Positions 34,430 through 43,436 of a DNA stretch of 64,000 bases are shown piece after piece. The position numbers and the translations under genes are program-made. Below the pieces are notes generated by a model, which saw nothing but the letters and a program-made list of their open reading frames with translations, ran no database searches and was not told where the DNA came from. Source of the stretch: Sphingomonas sp. LaA6.9 (GTDB lineage Bacteria > Pseudomonadota > Alphaproteobacteria > Sphingomonadales > Sphingomonadaceae); the NCBI RefSeq assembly GCF_022601895.1, contig NZ_JAKVIO010000006.1, positions 89,086-153,085 of the forward strand, given 5' to 3'. The number at the start of each line of letters is the position of its first letter. Within the stretch, counting starts at the first letter, position 1.

Positions 34430-34984
34430 ATGAAGAAATCTTCGTCAGGCGACGGTACGGTTATCATCAAGAAATATGCGAACCGGCGTCTCTATAATAC
34501 CGATACATCAAGCTACATCACGCTCGACCACCTCGCCCAGATGACGCGCGAGGGGCGCGAGTTCAAGGTGCTCGACGCCAAGACCGAGGAAGACATCACG
34601 CACAATGTGCTGACCCAGATCATCATGGAAGAGGAATCGCGCGGCCAGACAATGCTGCCCGTCAACTTCCTGCGCCAGCTGATCTCGATGTATGGCGATT
34701 CGATGCAGGCGGTGGTGCCGGGCTATCTGGAAGCCTCGATGGAGAGCTTTCGCCGCAACCAGGAGCAGTTCCGCAGCGCGGTCGAAGGCGCTTTCTCGCA
34801 CGGGCCTTTCGCGGAGATGGCGAAGCGCAACATGGCGATGTTCGAAGCGGCCGCCAGCGCGTTCAAGCCCGGCGCCGTGCCCGCATCCAGGCCGGCCGAG
34901 ACCGAAAGCAAGGACGACGAGATCGAGACGCTCAAGAAGCAGCTCGCCAGCCTTCAGGACAAGATCGACAAGCTGAGCAAATAA
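34430..34984 (+). CDS. phaR: Polyhydroxyalkanoate synthesis regulator PhaR
   Basis: The 184-residue protein has the conserved N-terminal DNA-binding domain GTVIIKKYANRRLYNTDTSSYITLDHLAQM, then the PHB accumulation domain (ILTQIIMEEESRGQTMLPVNFLRQLISMYG). The C-terminal tail is predicted coiled coil (IETLKKQLASLQDKIDKL). PhaR senses PHA granules and represses phasin and synthase genes. Start 34430 (behind GGGGTG) was preferred to 34394 because similarity begins there. Only 25 bases separate it from the divergent phaC start. Confidence 0.95.
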   Translation: MKKSSSGDGTVIIKKYANRRLYNTDTSSYITLDHLAQMTREGREFKVLDAKTEEDITHNVLTQIIMEEESRGQTMLPVNFLRQLISMYGDSMQAVVPGYLEASMESFRRNQEQFRSAVEGAFSHGPFAEMAKRNMAMFEAAASAFKPGAVPASRPAETESKDDEIETLKKQLASLQDKIDKLSK

Positions 34985-34996
34985 ACGCGCGTCAGC

Positions 34997-35031
34997 GCGC
35001 ACACACCGGCGCAGATCGCCGGTGTGTGCGC
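34997..35031 (+). terminator. Strong hairpin after phaR
   Basis: A perfect 14-base stem: arm 34997-35010 (beginning GCGCACACACC) pairs with 35018-35031 around a 7-base loop, 13 bases after the phaR stop codon. TTTT occurs 13 bases later rather than at once, so it is a likely but not classical terminator. Confidence 0.7.
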
Positions 35032-35203
35032 CTGGCTTCGCACTTTTCTCACAAATCGCAATGTCTGTTAGCCCTTCATTCGAGCGGTGTGCAAAAGCTG
35101 CGCGCGGAACATATCAGAAACAAACCTGCAGGACAGCGGAGCCCGCCAGCGCGGGGAACATCATCGCGCCCTGAGCAACGGCGGAGTTATCCGACTCCGC
35201 TAT

Positions 35204-35218
35204 TGCTAGTCATTCGCA
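35204..35218 (+). promoter_or_regulatory. Fur-box-like site upstream of the TonB receptor / PepSY pair
   Basis: TGCTAGT-C-ATTCGCA is a 7-1-7 inverted repeat with five of seven paired positions, 48 bases before the receptor start. It resembles alphaproteobacterial Fur sites. A perfect 7-base hairpin (GCGGAGT / ACTCCGC, 35181-35200) sits directly upstream. Iron control of the two following genes is inferred. Confidence 0.45.
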
Positions 35219-35265
35219 TTCCTTATAGGGGCGACTTCGGTCCGTCCTTACAGGGGAATCCAATC

Positions 35266-37452
35266 GTGCGTCGCGTTGCTCTTCGTTCGTCCTTGCTCGC
35301 CTGCGTGGCGCTTTCAGGCCAGTCGGCATTTGCCGAGACGACCGATGATGCTGCCGACGCCACTGCAGGTACCATCGTGGTGACCGCGGCGCGCACCGCG
35401 CTTCCCGCCAATGCGCTGCCGCTGACGATCGATGTCATAGACCAGGAGACGCTTGCGCAGCAGGTCTCGATCAGCGGATCAGTGGTCGACGCTGTTTCGA
35501 ACCTCACGCCCTCCTTCTCGCCGACCCGGCAGAAGCTCTCGGGCGCGGGCGAAACGCTGCGCGGCCGCTCGCCGCTCTATGCGATCAACGGCATTCCGCA
35601 GTCGACGCCGATGCGCGACGGCAGCCGCGACGGTTTCACCATCGATCCCTTCTTCGTGGACCGCGTCGAGCTGATCTATGGTTCCAACGCGCTGCAGGGG
35701 ATCGGTGGAACGGGCGGAATCGTCAATCAGGTGACGGTAGGCGCGCCGACGGTCGAGGGCGTCAGCGGCCGCGCGCTGATCCAGGGCACGGCCGACGACG
35801 GTTTCCACGGCGACGGCTTCGGCGGCAAGCTCGCGGGACTGGTCCAGTACAAGGCGGGCCGTTTCGACGCGACGATCGGCGCGGCCTATGAAACGCGCGG
35901 CGCCTATTATGACGGCGACGGCCACCGCATCGGCATCAACAGCACGCAGGGCGAAACGCTCGATTCCGAAGCGCTCTCGCTGTTCGGCCGCTTCGGCTAT
36001 GCAGTCGGGGATACCGCGCGGCTCGATCTGATCGCCAGCCATTTCGAGCTGAAGGGCGATGGCGATTACCTCGCCATTGCGGGCAATCGCGTGACCGGCA
36101 TCCCCACCAGTGCGGTGCGCGGCGACCAACCGGGCGTGCCGGCGCGGAGCCGTACCGATAGCGTAGCGCTTTCGCTGACCGATCCCGATCTTGGCGGCGG
36201 CAATCTTGTCACCCAGATCTTCTACAACCGTACCCGCGACACCTTTGGCGGTGAGGTCGTGCCGATCGCCACCTTCCAGGATCCGACGATCGCGCCCGTC
36301 GGAACGCTGTTCGATCAGTCGCAGAACCGTTCGCGCAAGATCGGCGGCAAGTTCAGCTATGAGCGCGCGGTTCCGGGCTTCGAGGCGCTGACCGCCACGA
36401 TCGGCTTCGACGCGCTGTTCGACAAGACCGAGCAGCGACTGATCGCGACCGACCGCGTCTGGGTGCCGCCCAGCGATTTCCGCAGCCTCGCGCCTTTCGG
36501 CCAGCTCAACCTCGCGCTGTTCGACGAGAAGCTCCGCCTTGCCGGCGGTGCGCGCTGGGAAAACGTCCAGATCAAGATTGACGATTATCACACGCTCGCT
36601 TCCACCACCTATCGGCCGCCCAATCAGGCGACCTTCGGCGGCGTGGCGGTTTCGGGCGGCAGTCCCAAGTTCGACGACGTGCTGTTCAACGGCGGCGTGA
36701 TCCTCGAGCCCTGGGCGGGCATCCGCGCCTATGCCAGCTATGCCGAGGGCTTCACCGTGCCCGACATCGGCCGCATCACGCGTGCGGTGAGCCGCCCCGG
36801 GGTCGATATCGACGACTTCCTCGACATCAGCCCGATCATCTCGAACAATCGCGAGATCGGGCTTGAAGTGAAGCGCGGTCCGCTCGATGCGAGCGCCAGC
36901 TATTTCTGGTCGGCGAGCGACAAGGGGCAACTGCTGATCGCGAACCCCGGCGGCATTTTCGACGTGCAGCGCCAGCGCGTCGAGATCGAGGGTCTCGAAC
37001 TCAACCTTGGCGTGCAGACGCCGCTGCCGGGGCTGCGCGTGTCGGCGGGCTATGCGCATTTCAAGGGTCGCTATGACAGCGATTCTGCCAATCCCGACGG
37101 CATCGTCGACACCGATCTCGACGGCACCAACATTTCGCCTGATCGCCTCAACCTCGCGGCGAATTTCGCGAGCGGCCCGCTTTCGGCGCGCGTCCAGACG
37201 CAGTTCTTCCTCTCGCGCACCTTCCATGGAAAGGCGAACCCCGATCCGCGCAACAATTTCGGCGGCTATACGCTGACCGATGCCAATATCCGCTACGACA
37301 TGGGGATCGGCGCGCTGAGCTTCAGCGTTCAGAACCTCTTCGACAAGCAGTATATCGACTATAACAGCGATACCCGGCTTCCCACCGACAATTTCAGCTA
37401 TTTCGCGGGGCGTGGCCGGACTTTCACGCTGGGCTGGGATTATCGTTTCTGA
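35266..37452 (+). CDS. TonB-dependent siderophore-type receptor
   Basis: The GTG at 35266, behind AGGGGAAT, gives 728 residues with a signal peptide (RSSLLACVALSGQSAFA). The TonB box region GTIVVTAART, a plug domain (LRGRSPLYAINGIPQ, VDRVELIYGSNALQGIGGTGGIVNQVT) and a barrel ending FTLGWDYRF follow. Its size, and the coupling to a PepSY membrane protein by one shared base, point to ferric-siderophore uptake. The frame is open upstream to 35026 but that part is not similar to receptors and crosses the Fur-like site. Confidence 0.92.
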   Translation: MRRVALRSSLLACVALSGQSAFAETTDDAADATAGTIVVTAARTALPANALPLTIDVIDQETLAQQVSISGSVVDAVSNLTPSFSPTRQKLSGAGETLRGRSPLYAINGIPQSTPMRDGSRDGFTIDPFFVDRVELIYGSNALQGIGGTGGIVNQVTVGAPTVEGVSGRALIQGTADDGFHGDGFGGKLAGLVQYKAGRFDATIGAAYETRGAYYDGDGHRIGINSTQGETLDSEALSLFGRFGYAVGDTARLDLIASHFELKGDGDYLAIAGNRVTGIPTSAVRGDQPGVPARSRTDSVALSLTDPDLGGGNLVTQIFYNRTRDTFGGEVVPIATFQDPTIAPVGTLFDQSQNRSRKIGGKFSYERAVPGFEALTATIGFDALFDKTEQRLIATDRVWVPPSDFRSLAPFGQLNLALFDEKLRLAGGARWENVQIKIDDYHTLASTTYRPPNQATFGGVAVSGGSPKFDDVLFNGGVILEPWAGIRAYASYAEGFTVPDIGRITRAVSRPGVDIDDFLDISPIISNNREIGLEVKRGPLDASASYFWSASDKGQLLIANPGGIFDVQRQRVEIEGLELNLGVQTPLPGLRVSAGYAHFKGRYDSDSANPDGIVDTDLDGTNISPDRLNLAANFASGPLSARVQTQFFLSRTFHGKANPDPRNNFGGYTLTDANIRYDMGIGALSFSVQNLFDKQYIDYNSDTRLPTDNFSYFAGRGRTFTLGWDYRF

Positions 37453-38555
37453 TGATGCGCGTGCTGGACCTGATCCATCGCTGGACCGGCGGCCTGATCG
37501 GCCTGCTGCTGGCGGTGCTCGGGTTGAGCGGCGCGATGCTCATCCACAAGGATGCGTTCCTGCGCGCAGCGGTTCCGCATGCGGCCGAAGCCTATCGCGG
37601 CGACGCGGCGGCGATCGGCGGCGCGGCGGCACGGCTGTTCGATGCCGAGGGTGGCCCCCGCTCGATCGTGCTCGCGACCGACGGCCGGGGGATACACCAG
37701 CTCAACTTCGGCAAGGGGGCGGGTGGCTATGCCGATCAGGCGGGCGATATCATCACGCGCTGGGATACGAGCTGGGAGCGGCCCGAGATCTGGCTGTTCG
37801 ACCTGCATCATCACCTGCTGACCGGCGACACCGGCGAGACGATCGCGGGCATTGCCGGATTGATCGGCATCGGTTTCGTCATCACCGGCATCATATTGTG
37901 GTGGCGCACCCGCAAGACATTCGAGTTCCGCGTCTGGCCGAAGCGCATGTCGCGGCCCGCGATCGTTCGCCATCACCGCGATCTGGGTGTCGTCATCGCG
38001 CCGCTGCTCTTTCTGTCGATGCTGACGGGCACGATGCTCGTGCTGAAGCCAGTGCGCAACTTCCTGCTCAGCCCGTTTTCCACGCCCGCCGAGATGCAGG
38101 CTGCGCTCGCTCCGCCCAAGGTCGCGGGTGGCGCGCTGGCGCTCAAGGGGCAGGACTGGGTGCGGCTGGTCGCGGCCGCCAAGGCGCGCTTCCCCGATGC
38201 CGAGCCGCGCGTGATCGCGGTGCCCGACGAGCCGGGCGAACTTATCGCAATGCGCCTGCGCCGCGCCGATGAATGGTTGCCGCAAGGGCGCACCTATGTC
38301 TGGTTCGATCCCGCCGACGGGCACGTCGTCGGGACGCGCGACGCGCTGACGCTGCCGCTGGGCTCGCGCATCTTCAATATTGCTTATCCCGTGCACGCGG
38401 CAAAGGTGGGTGGATTGCTCTACCGGCTCGTGATGACGGTTTCGGGGCTGACGCTGGCGATGCTCGGCAGCCTTGCGGTCTTCACCTTCTGGTCGTCACG
38501 CGGCCAGCAGCGGCGCGCGCGTCGCGCTCCGGCGCCTGCCCGCGCACGCGGTTGA
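37452..38555 (+). CDS. PepSY-associated membrane protein (probable siderophore-iron reductase)
   Basis: The 367-residue protein has the PepSY-TM layout: TM1 with HRWTGGLIGLLLAVLGLSGAML, a periplasmic region, a histidine-rich turn DLHHHLLTGDTGETIAGIAGLIGIGFVITG, and two more helices including the C-terminal LVMTVSGLTLAMLGSLAVF. Histidines such as H9, the HHH cluster and HHRD could bind haem. Its ATG shares one base with the receptor stop (TGATG), so the two work together, probably releasing iron by reduction at the inner membrane. Confidence 0.88.
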   Translation: MMRVLDLIHRWTGGLIGLLLAVLGLSGAMLIHKDAFLRAAVPHAAEAYRGDAAAIGGAAARLFDAEGGPRSIVLATDGRGIHQLNFGKGAGGYADQAGDIITRWDTSWERPEIWLFDLHHHLLTGDTGETIAGIAGLIGIGFVITGIILWWRTRKTFEFRVWPKRMSRPAIVRHHRDLGVVIAPLLFLSMLTGTMLVLKPVRNFLLSPFSTPAEMQAALAPPKVAGGALALKGQDWVRLVAAAKARFPDAEPRVIAVPDEPGELIAMRLRRADEWLPQGRTYVWFDPADGHVVGTRDALTLPLGSRIFNIAYPVHAAKVGGLLYRLVMTVSGLTLAMLGSLAVFTFWSSRGQQRRARRAPAPARARG

Positions 38556-38611
38556 CAAGCCGCACCCGCGCTTTAGCTCCGTTTGCACATTTGTTCGAGC
38601 GGAGGGACTTC

Positions 38612-39922
38612 ATGCGCGTTTTGGGTGGAATGACGGCAATGGCGTTCGCGCTCGCGCCGGCCATGGCAGCGGCGCAGGCGGCGCCCGCGAACGAGACCTG
38701 GGTTCATGCCGGCCGGCTGCTCGACCGCCCCGGAAAGGCGCCGCGCGGCGCTTCGACCATCGTCATTCGCGATGGCAGGATCGCCGAGATCCGCGACGGG
38801 CACGCACCGGCGCCCGCAGGCGCGAAGCTGATCGACCTGAGCGGCCGTTACGTCCTGCCCGGGCTGATCGACAGCCATGTCCATCTCGATTCGGATGCGG
38901 GCGGGGTTCAGGCGCTGGTCGAGAATATCGAGTCCGAACCCGCGGTCGTCGCGTACCGGACCGCGGTCAATGCGCGCAAGACGCTCGACGCGGGCTTCAC
39001 CACCGTCCGCAACCTGGGCGACTGGACGGGGGCCACGCTGGCGCTGCGCGACGCGGTTGCGGCGGGCACGATGCCCGGGCCCCGGATCGTCGATGCGGGG
39101 CGGTCGATCTCGACCACGAGCGGCCATATGGATGCGACGCTGGGCGTCGCCGAGGACCTGCACGCAGGGATCGCCGAGGACAATCTGTGCGATGGCGTCG
39201 AAAGCTGCCGCCGTGCGATCCGTCTGCAGGTGCGGCGCGGCGTCGATGTCATCAAGATCGCCACCACTGGCGGCGTCAACAGCCGCATCGGCGCTGGGCT
39301 CAACCGCCAGATCTTCGACGACGAGGTCAAGGCGCTGGTCGATACAGCACACCTCTACAAGAAGAAGGTCGCGGTCCATGCGCATGGCGCGGACGGAATC
39401 AACGCCGCGCTCGCTGCTGGGGCGGATTCGATCGAGCACGGCACGCTGCTCGATGACGAGACGCTCAAGCTCTTCAGGCAATCGGGCGCCTGGTATGTGC
39501 CCACGCTCTCCACGGTGAACGGCTATCTGGAGCGGCTTGCCGCCGATCCCGATGCCTATCCGCCCGCGGTGCTCGAAAAGGTCAAATGGCGCATCGGCAT
39601 CACCGGAAAGGCGCTCGAAAGGGCGGTGCCCGCGGGCGTCAGGATCGCGTTCGGCACCGATGCCGGGGTCTCCAGGCACGGCCGCAATGCCGACGAGTTC
39701 GCTCTGATGGTGAAGCACGGGATGACCGCCGCGCAAGCGATCGAGGCCGCGACGGTCAATGCCGCGACGCTGCTGGGCGTCGACAAGGATGTCGGCACGC
39801 TGGAGCCGGGCAAGGCGGCGGACCTGATCGCGGTCGAGGGCGATCCGCTGGCCGACGTCTCGGTACTGACGCGCGTCGCCTTCGTGATGAAGGACGGGCG
39901 CGTCCACAAGTCCGCCGAATAG
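38612..39922 (+). CDS. Exported amidohydrolase (prolidase/imidazolonepropionase-like)
   Basis: The ATG at 38612 follows GGAGGGA and gives 436 residues with a signal peptide ending AMAAAQA. Metal-site motifs are intact: HVH in GLIDSHVHLDSD, a lysine in VDVIKIATTGGVN, His in VAVHAHGADG and SIEHGTLLD, and Asp in FGTDAGVSRHG. Relatives cleave Xaa-Pro dipeptides or other amides in the periplasm, but the substrate is not fixed by sequence. Contrast it with the aminoacylase-like protein at 18833, which lacks HxH. Confidence 0.9.
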   Translation: MRVLGGMTAMAFALAPAMAAAQAAPANETWVHAGRLLDRPGKAPRGASTIVIRDGRIAEIRDGHAPAPAGAKLIDLSGRYVLPGLIDSHVHLDSDAGGVQALVENIESEPAVVAYRTAVNARKTLDAGFTTVRNLGDWTGATLALRDAVAAGTMPGPRIVDAGRSISTTSGHMDATLGVAEDLHAGIAEDNLCDGVESCRRAIRLQVRRGVDVIKIATTGGVNSRIGAGLNRQIFDDEVKALVDTAHLYKKKVAVHAHGADGINAALAAGADSIEHGTLLDDETLKLFRQSGAWYVPTLSTVNGYLERLAADPDAYPPAVLEKVKWRIGITGKALERAVPAGVRIAFGTDAGVSRHGRNADEFALMVKHGMTAAQAIEAATVNAATLLGVDKDVGTLEPGKAADLIAVEGDPLADVSVLTRVAFVMKDGRVHKSAE

Positions 39923-39955
39923 CGGGAGCAGCGGAACCAGCGCCGCCCCTCGCTC

Positions 39956-39983
39956 ATTCTGTTTCCGTAACACGGAGCAGAAT
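39956..39983 (+). promoter_or_regulatory. Inverted repeat covering the ku ribosome-binding site
   Basis: ATTCTGTTTCCGT (39956-39968) and ACGGAGCAGAAT (39972-39983) are complementary except for one bulge or mismatch, around loop AAC. The second arm contains CGGAG, the likely Shine-Dalgarno of ku, 10 bases before its ATG. Folded RNA would hide the ribosome site. Confidence 0.55.
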
Positions 39984-39986
39984 AAC

Positions 39987-40850
39987 ATGGCTGCACGCGC
40001 ATATTGGCAGGGCCAGATCCGGCTGGCGCTGGTTTCGATTCCCGTGGAAATCTATTCCGCGACCAAAACGGGCGCCTCGGTCGCGTTCCGGCAGATCCAC
40101 GAGCCTTCGGGCAAGCCGATCCGTTACGAGAAGGTCGTGCCGGGCATCGGCCCGGTCGACCAGGACGAGATCCTGAAGGGCTTCGAATATGAAAAGGGCA
40201 GCTATGTGCTGCTCGAGCCCGACGAGATCGAGGCGGTGAAGCTGGAGAGCAAGAAGACGCTCGAGCTCACCCAGTTCGTCGACATCCACGAGATCGACGC
40301 GCTCTATTATGAGAAGCCCTATTATGTCGTGCCCGCCGACGATCTGGCCGAGGAAGCCTATGTCGTGCTGCGCGAGGCGCTGAGGCGCACCAAGAAGGTC
40401 GGGCTGGGCCAGCTCGCGATGCGCGGGCGCGAATATGTCGTGAGCCTGAAGCCGTGCGGGCGCGGCATGGTGCTGGAGACGCTGCGCTATGCCGATGAGG
40501 TGAACCGCGCGGCGAATTATTTCCGCGACATCGACGACATCAAGCCCGACCCGGAACTGCTCGAACTGGCCGAGGCGCTGATCGAGAAGAAGAGCGGTTC
40601 CTTCGATGCGAGCGAGTTTCATGACCGCTATGTCGATGCGCTCAGGAACCTCGTCGAGAAGAAGCGCAAGGCCAGGGGCCGCAAGATCATCGAGGACAAG
40701 GGCGAGGATCGGCCGAGCGGCGGGAATGTCATCGACCTGATGGCGGCGCTCAAGAAATCGATCGAGAAGCCCGCGGCCAAGCCGCCCCCGGCCAAGAAGG
40801 CGCCGGCCAAACCCGCTGCCCGGAAGACCAGTGCGCGCAAGAGGGCGTGA
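39987..40850 (+). CDS. ku: DNA end-binding protein Ku
   Basis: The 287-residue product is a normal-length bacterial Ku: RAYWQGQIRLALVSIPVEIYSAT at the start, FRQIHEPSGKPIRYEKVVPG, and a ring-forming core through YEKPYYVVPADDLAEEAYVVLREAL. The C-terminal tail is Lys/Pro/Ala-rich (from ~residue 260) and probably contacts DNA and LigD. It binds double-strand breaks as a homodimer and recruits LigD, encoded 3 bases downstream. Translation may be limited by the hairpin over its ribosome site. Confidence 0.97.
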   Translation: MAARAYWQGQIRLALVSIPVEIYSATKTGASVAFRQIHEPSGKPIRYEKVVPGIGPVDQDEILKGFEYEKGSYVLLEPDEIEAVKLESKKTLELTQFVDIHEIDALYYEKPYYVVPADDLAEEAYVVLREALRRTKKVGLGQLAMRGREYVVSLKPCGRGMVLETLRYADEVNRAANYFRDIDDIKPDPELLELAEALIEKKSGSFDASEFHDRYVDALRNLVEKKRKARGRKIIEDKGEDRPSGGNVIDLMAALKKSIEKPAAKPPPAKKAPAKPAARKTSARKRA

Positions 40851-40853
40851 ACC

Positions 40854-43436
40854 GTGACGCGCGCTGCCGATCCGCTCGGCGAGTATAACCGCAAGCGCGA
40901 TTTCGCGAAGACGGCGGAGCCGCGTGGAAAGCCCGGCCGGGCCAAGGGCAACAGTTTCATCGTCCAGAAGCATGATGCGACGCGGCTGCATTATGATTTC
41001 CGGCTGGAGCTCGACGGCGTGCTCAAGAGCTGGGCGGTGACGCGCGGGCCGAGCCTGAATCCCGAAGACAAGCGGCTGGCGGTGCGCACCGAGGACCATC
41101 CGCTCAGCTATGGCGGCTTCGAGGGGATCATTCCCGAGAAGGAATATGGCGGCGGCACCGTGATGCTCTGGGATCGCGGCACATGGACGCCGGTGCCGGG
41201 CAAGGACCCGCGCAAGACGATTGCCGAAGGGCATCTGCATTTCACGCTCGATGGCGAGCGGATGAAGGGCGAATGGCTGCTCGTGCGGATGAAGCCACGG
41301 CCGGGCGAAAAACGCGAGAACTGGCTGCTGAGGAAGATCGACGACGCCTATGCGGGCGGCTCGGACGATCTGGTCGCGCGCGAACTCACCAGCGTGAAGA
41401 CCGGCAGGACGATGGCGCAGATCGCGGCCAATGCGCCCGAGACCTCGCTCAAGGGCAAGAAGGGCAAGGCGTTCGACGCCGCGATGAGGCAAGCGGAGAA
41501 ACATGATCCTCCCCGCGCGAAGCGGGGGGAGGGGGACCATGCGAAGCATGGTGGAGGGGTTGGCTCCGAGCTTGCCCCTCCACCGCCCTTCGGGCGGTCC
41601 CCCTCCCCGAGACAAGCTCGGGGAGGAGCCAGGCAGATGCCCGCCTTCGCCAAACCGCAGCTCGCGACGCTCGTGGATGCGGTCCCCACGGGCAATGGCT
41701 GGCTTCATGAGATCAAATATGACGGCTATCGATGCCTGCTTGCGCTCGGCGGGGGCAAGGCGACGGCCTATACGCGCAGCGGGCTGGACTGGACCGACAG
41801 GTTCGCGGAGATCGCGGATGCCGCGCGCGCGCTCGATCTGCCGAGCGCATTGATCGACGGCGAGATCGTGAAGCTCGACGCCAACGGGAATCCGAGCTTC
41901 TCTGCGCTTCAAACGACGCTCAAGCAGGGGAAAGGCGGGTTCACGCTGTTCGCGTTCGACCTGCTGTCGGTCGACGGGACGGATCTGACACGGCTTCCCA
42001 ATATCGCACGCAAGGAGCGGCTGGCGGCGTTGCTGGAGGGGAGCGACGGCCCGATCCGCTATGCCGAGCACGTGCTTGGATCGGGAGAGAAGCTGCTATC
42101 GGCGCTGTGCGGGGCGGGGCAGGAGGGGATCGTCTCCAAGCGCGCTGACGCGCCCTATCGTCACACGCGCTCGCACAGCTGGCTCAAGATCAAATGCACG
42201 CGCCGGCAGGAGTTCGTGATCCTTGGGTGGTTAGCCAGCGGCGCGACGGGGCGCAGCCTGCGCTCGCTGCTGCTCGGTACACACGACGAGAGCGTGCTGC
42301 GTTATGCCGGAAAGGTCGGCACGGGTTTCAATGCGGACAACCAGGACGATCTCATGCGCCGGTTGAAGGCGCTCGCGCGCAAGACGGCGCCCGTCGAGGC
42401 CCCGCGCATCGCGACGCACGGCGCGCACTGGGTGTCACCGACACTGGTCGCGGAAATCGCCTTTGCCGAATTCACCGCTGAAGGCGTGGTGCGGCATGCG
42501 AGTTTCATCGGGCTGCGCGACGACAAGGAGGCCAAGAGCGTGAAAGCCGAAACCGAAAGCAAGGCACCCACCATCCCCGCTATGAAGATCACCCACGCCG
42601 ATCGCGTGATCTTTCCCGAGGCGAAGGTCACCAAAGGGGATCTGGCGGACTATTATGACGCGATCGGACCAGTCATGGCCGAATGGGCGATGAACCGTCC
42701 GATCAGTCTGGTGCGGTGTCCGCAGGGACGCGCCAAAAAATGCTTCTTCCAGAAGCACGATGCGGGCAGCTTTGGCGAGCATGTCCGCCATGTCGACATT
42801 CGCGAGAAGGATGGCGGGATCGAACCCTATCTCTATGTCGAGGACACCGCCGGGCTGATCGCGTGCGTCCAGATGGGCACGATAGAATTCCACGGCTGGG
42901 GCTCGTCGGTCGCCGATGTCGAGAAGCCGGACCGGATGATCTTCGACCTCGACCCCGACGAGGCCGTCACCTTCGACGACGTCAGGAAGGCGGCGCGCGA
43001 CCTGCGCACGACGCTCGACGACTTGGGGCTGACGAGCTTCCCGCTGCTTTCGGGTGGCAAGGGCATCCATGTCGTCGTCCCCCTCATCCCCGACGCCGAA
43101 TGGCCCGCGGTCAAGGATTTCGCGCAGCGCTTCGCACTGGCGCTGTCCGAACGCGAACCCGAGCGCTTCATCGCGACCATGTCGAAGGCCCGGCGCACGG
43201 GACGAATCTTCATCGACTGGCTGCGCAACCAGCGCGGATCGACCGCGATCCTGCCCTATTCGGCGCGCGCGCGTCCCGGAGCGCCGGTGGCAGCCCCCGT
43301 TTCCTGGAATGAACTGGCAAAGATCGAGGCGCCTTCGCAGTTCAGCGTGCGCGATGCCAAAAAACTGCTGACGCGCGCAAACTCGGCGGCATTGAAGGGA
43401 TGGGGGGAAGCCGCGCAGCGGCTTCCCGACGTTTAG
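40854..43436 (+). CDS. ligD: Multifunctional ATP-dependent DNA ligase LigD
   Basis: The 860-residue protein, starting at GTG, has three modules: phosphoesterase (~15-205, with HDATRLHYDFRLELDG and the FEGIIPEKEYGGG block), ligase (~265-560, adenylated K288 in EIKYDGYR and VDGEIV-like LIDGEIVKLD), and primase-polymerase (~585-855, FDLDPDEAVTFDDV with catalytic acids and HVVVPL). It repairs breaks with Ku, whose gene ends 3 bases upstream. Residues ~218-258, between phosphoesterase and ligase, are encoded by a palindromic repeat (41507-41627) and look like low-complexity KHDPPRAKRGEG-type sequence. Confidence 0.97.
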   Translation: MTRAADPLGEYNRKRDFAKTAEPRGKPGRAKGNSFIVQKHDATRLHYDFRLELDGVLKSWAVTRGPSLNPEDKRLAVRTEDHPLSYGGFEGIIPEKEYGGGTVMLWDRGTWTPVPGKDPRKTIAEGHLHFTLDGERMKGEWLLVRMKPRPGEKRENWLLRKIDDAYAGGSDDLVARELTSVKTGRTMAQIAANAPETSLKGKKGKAFDAAMRQAEKHDPPRAKRGEGDHAKHGGGVGSELAPPPPFGRSPSPRQARGGARQMPAFAKPQLATLVDAVPTGNGWLHEIKYDGYRCLLALGGGKATAYTRSGLDWTDRFAEIADAARALDLPSALIDGEIVKLDANGNPSFSALQTTLKQGKGGFTLFAFDLLSVDGTDLTRLPNIARKERLAALLEGSDGPIRYAEHVLGSGEKLLSALCGAGQEGIVSKRADAPYRHTRSHSWLKIKCTRRQEFVILGWLASGATGRSLRSLLLGTHDESVLRYAGKVGTGFNADNQDDLMRRLKALARKTAPVEAPRIATHGAHWVSPTLVAEIAFAEFTAEGVVRHASFIGLRDDKEAKSVKAETESKAPTIPAMKITHADRVIFPEAKVTKGDLADYYDAIGPVMAEWAMNRPISLVRCPQGRAKKCFFQKHDAGSFGEHVRHVDIREKDGGIEPYLYVEDTAGLIACVQMGTIEFHGWGSSVADVEKPDRMIFDLDPDEAVTFDDVRKAARDLRTTLDDLGLTSFPLLSGGKGIHVVVPLIPDAEWPAVKDFAQRFALALSEREPERFIATMSKARRTGRIFIDWLRNQRGSTAILPYSARARPGAPVAAPVSWNELAKIEAPSQFSVRDAKKLLTRANSAALKGWGEAAQRLPDV
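41507..41627. repeat. Intragenic palindromic repeat element inside ligD
   Basis: This 121-base segment is a nested palindrome. Ends TCCTCCCCG (41507-41515) and CGGGGAGGA (41619-41627) are inverted repeats. GGGGGACC (41531-41538) pairs with GGTCCCCC (41596-41603), and GGTGGAGGGG (41550-41559) with CCCCTCCACC (41575-41584). Local hairpins occur at 41536-41552, 41582-41598 and 41603-41625. It stays open in the ligD frame. I recall near-identical sequences scattered between sphingomonad genes, but could not search for them. No second copy was seen in this window. Confidence 0.85.

Noticed and set aside
41507..41627. Frameshift or assembly error in ligD
   Set aside because: The frame stays open through the repeat and both flanking domains are intact, so an in-frame insertion explains it better.
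39954..42071. 705-codon minus-strand frame opposite ku and ligD
   Set aside because: Ku and LigD motifs on the plus strand are unmistakable; the opposite frame crosses the palindromic repeat and has no motif.
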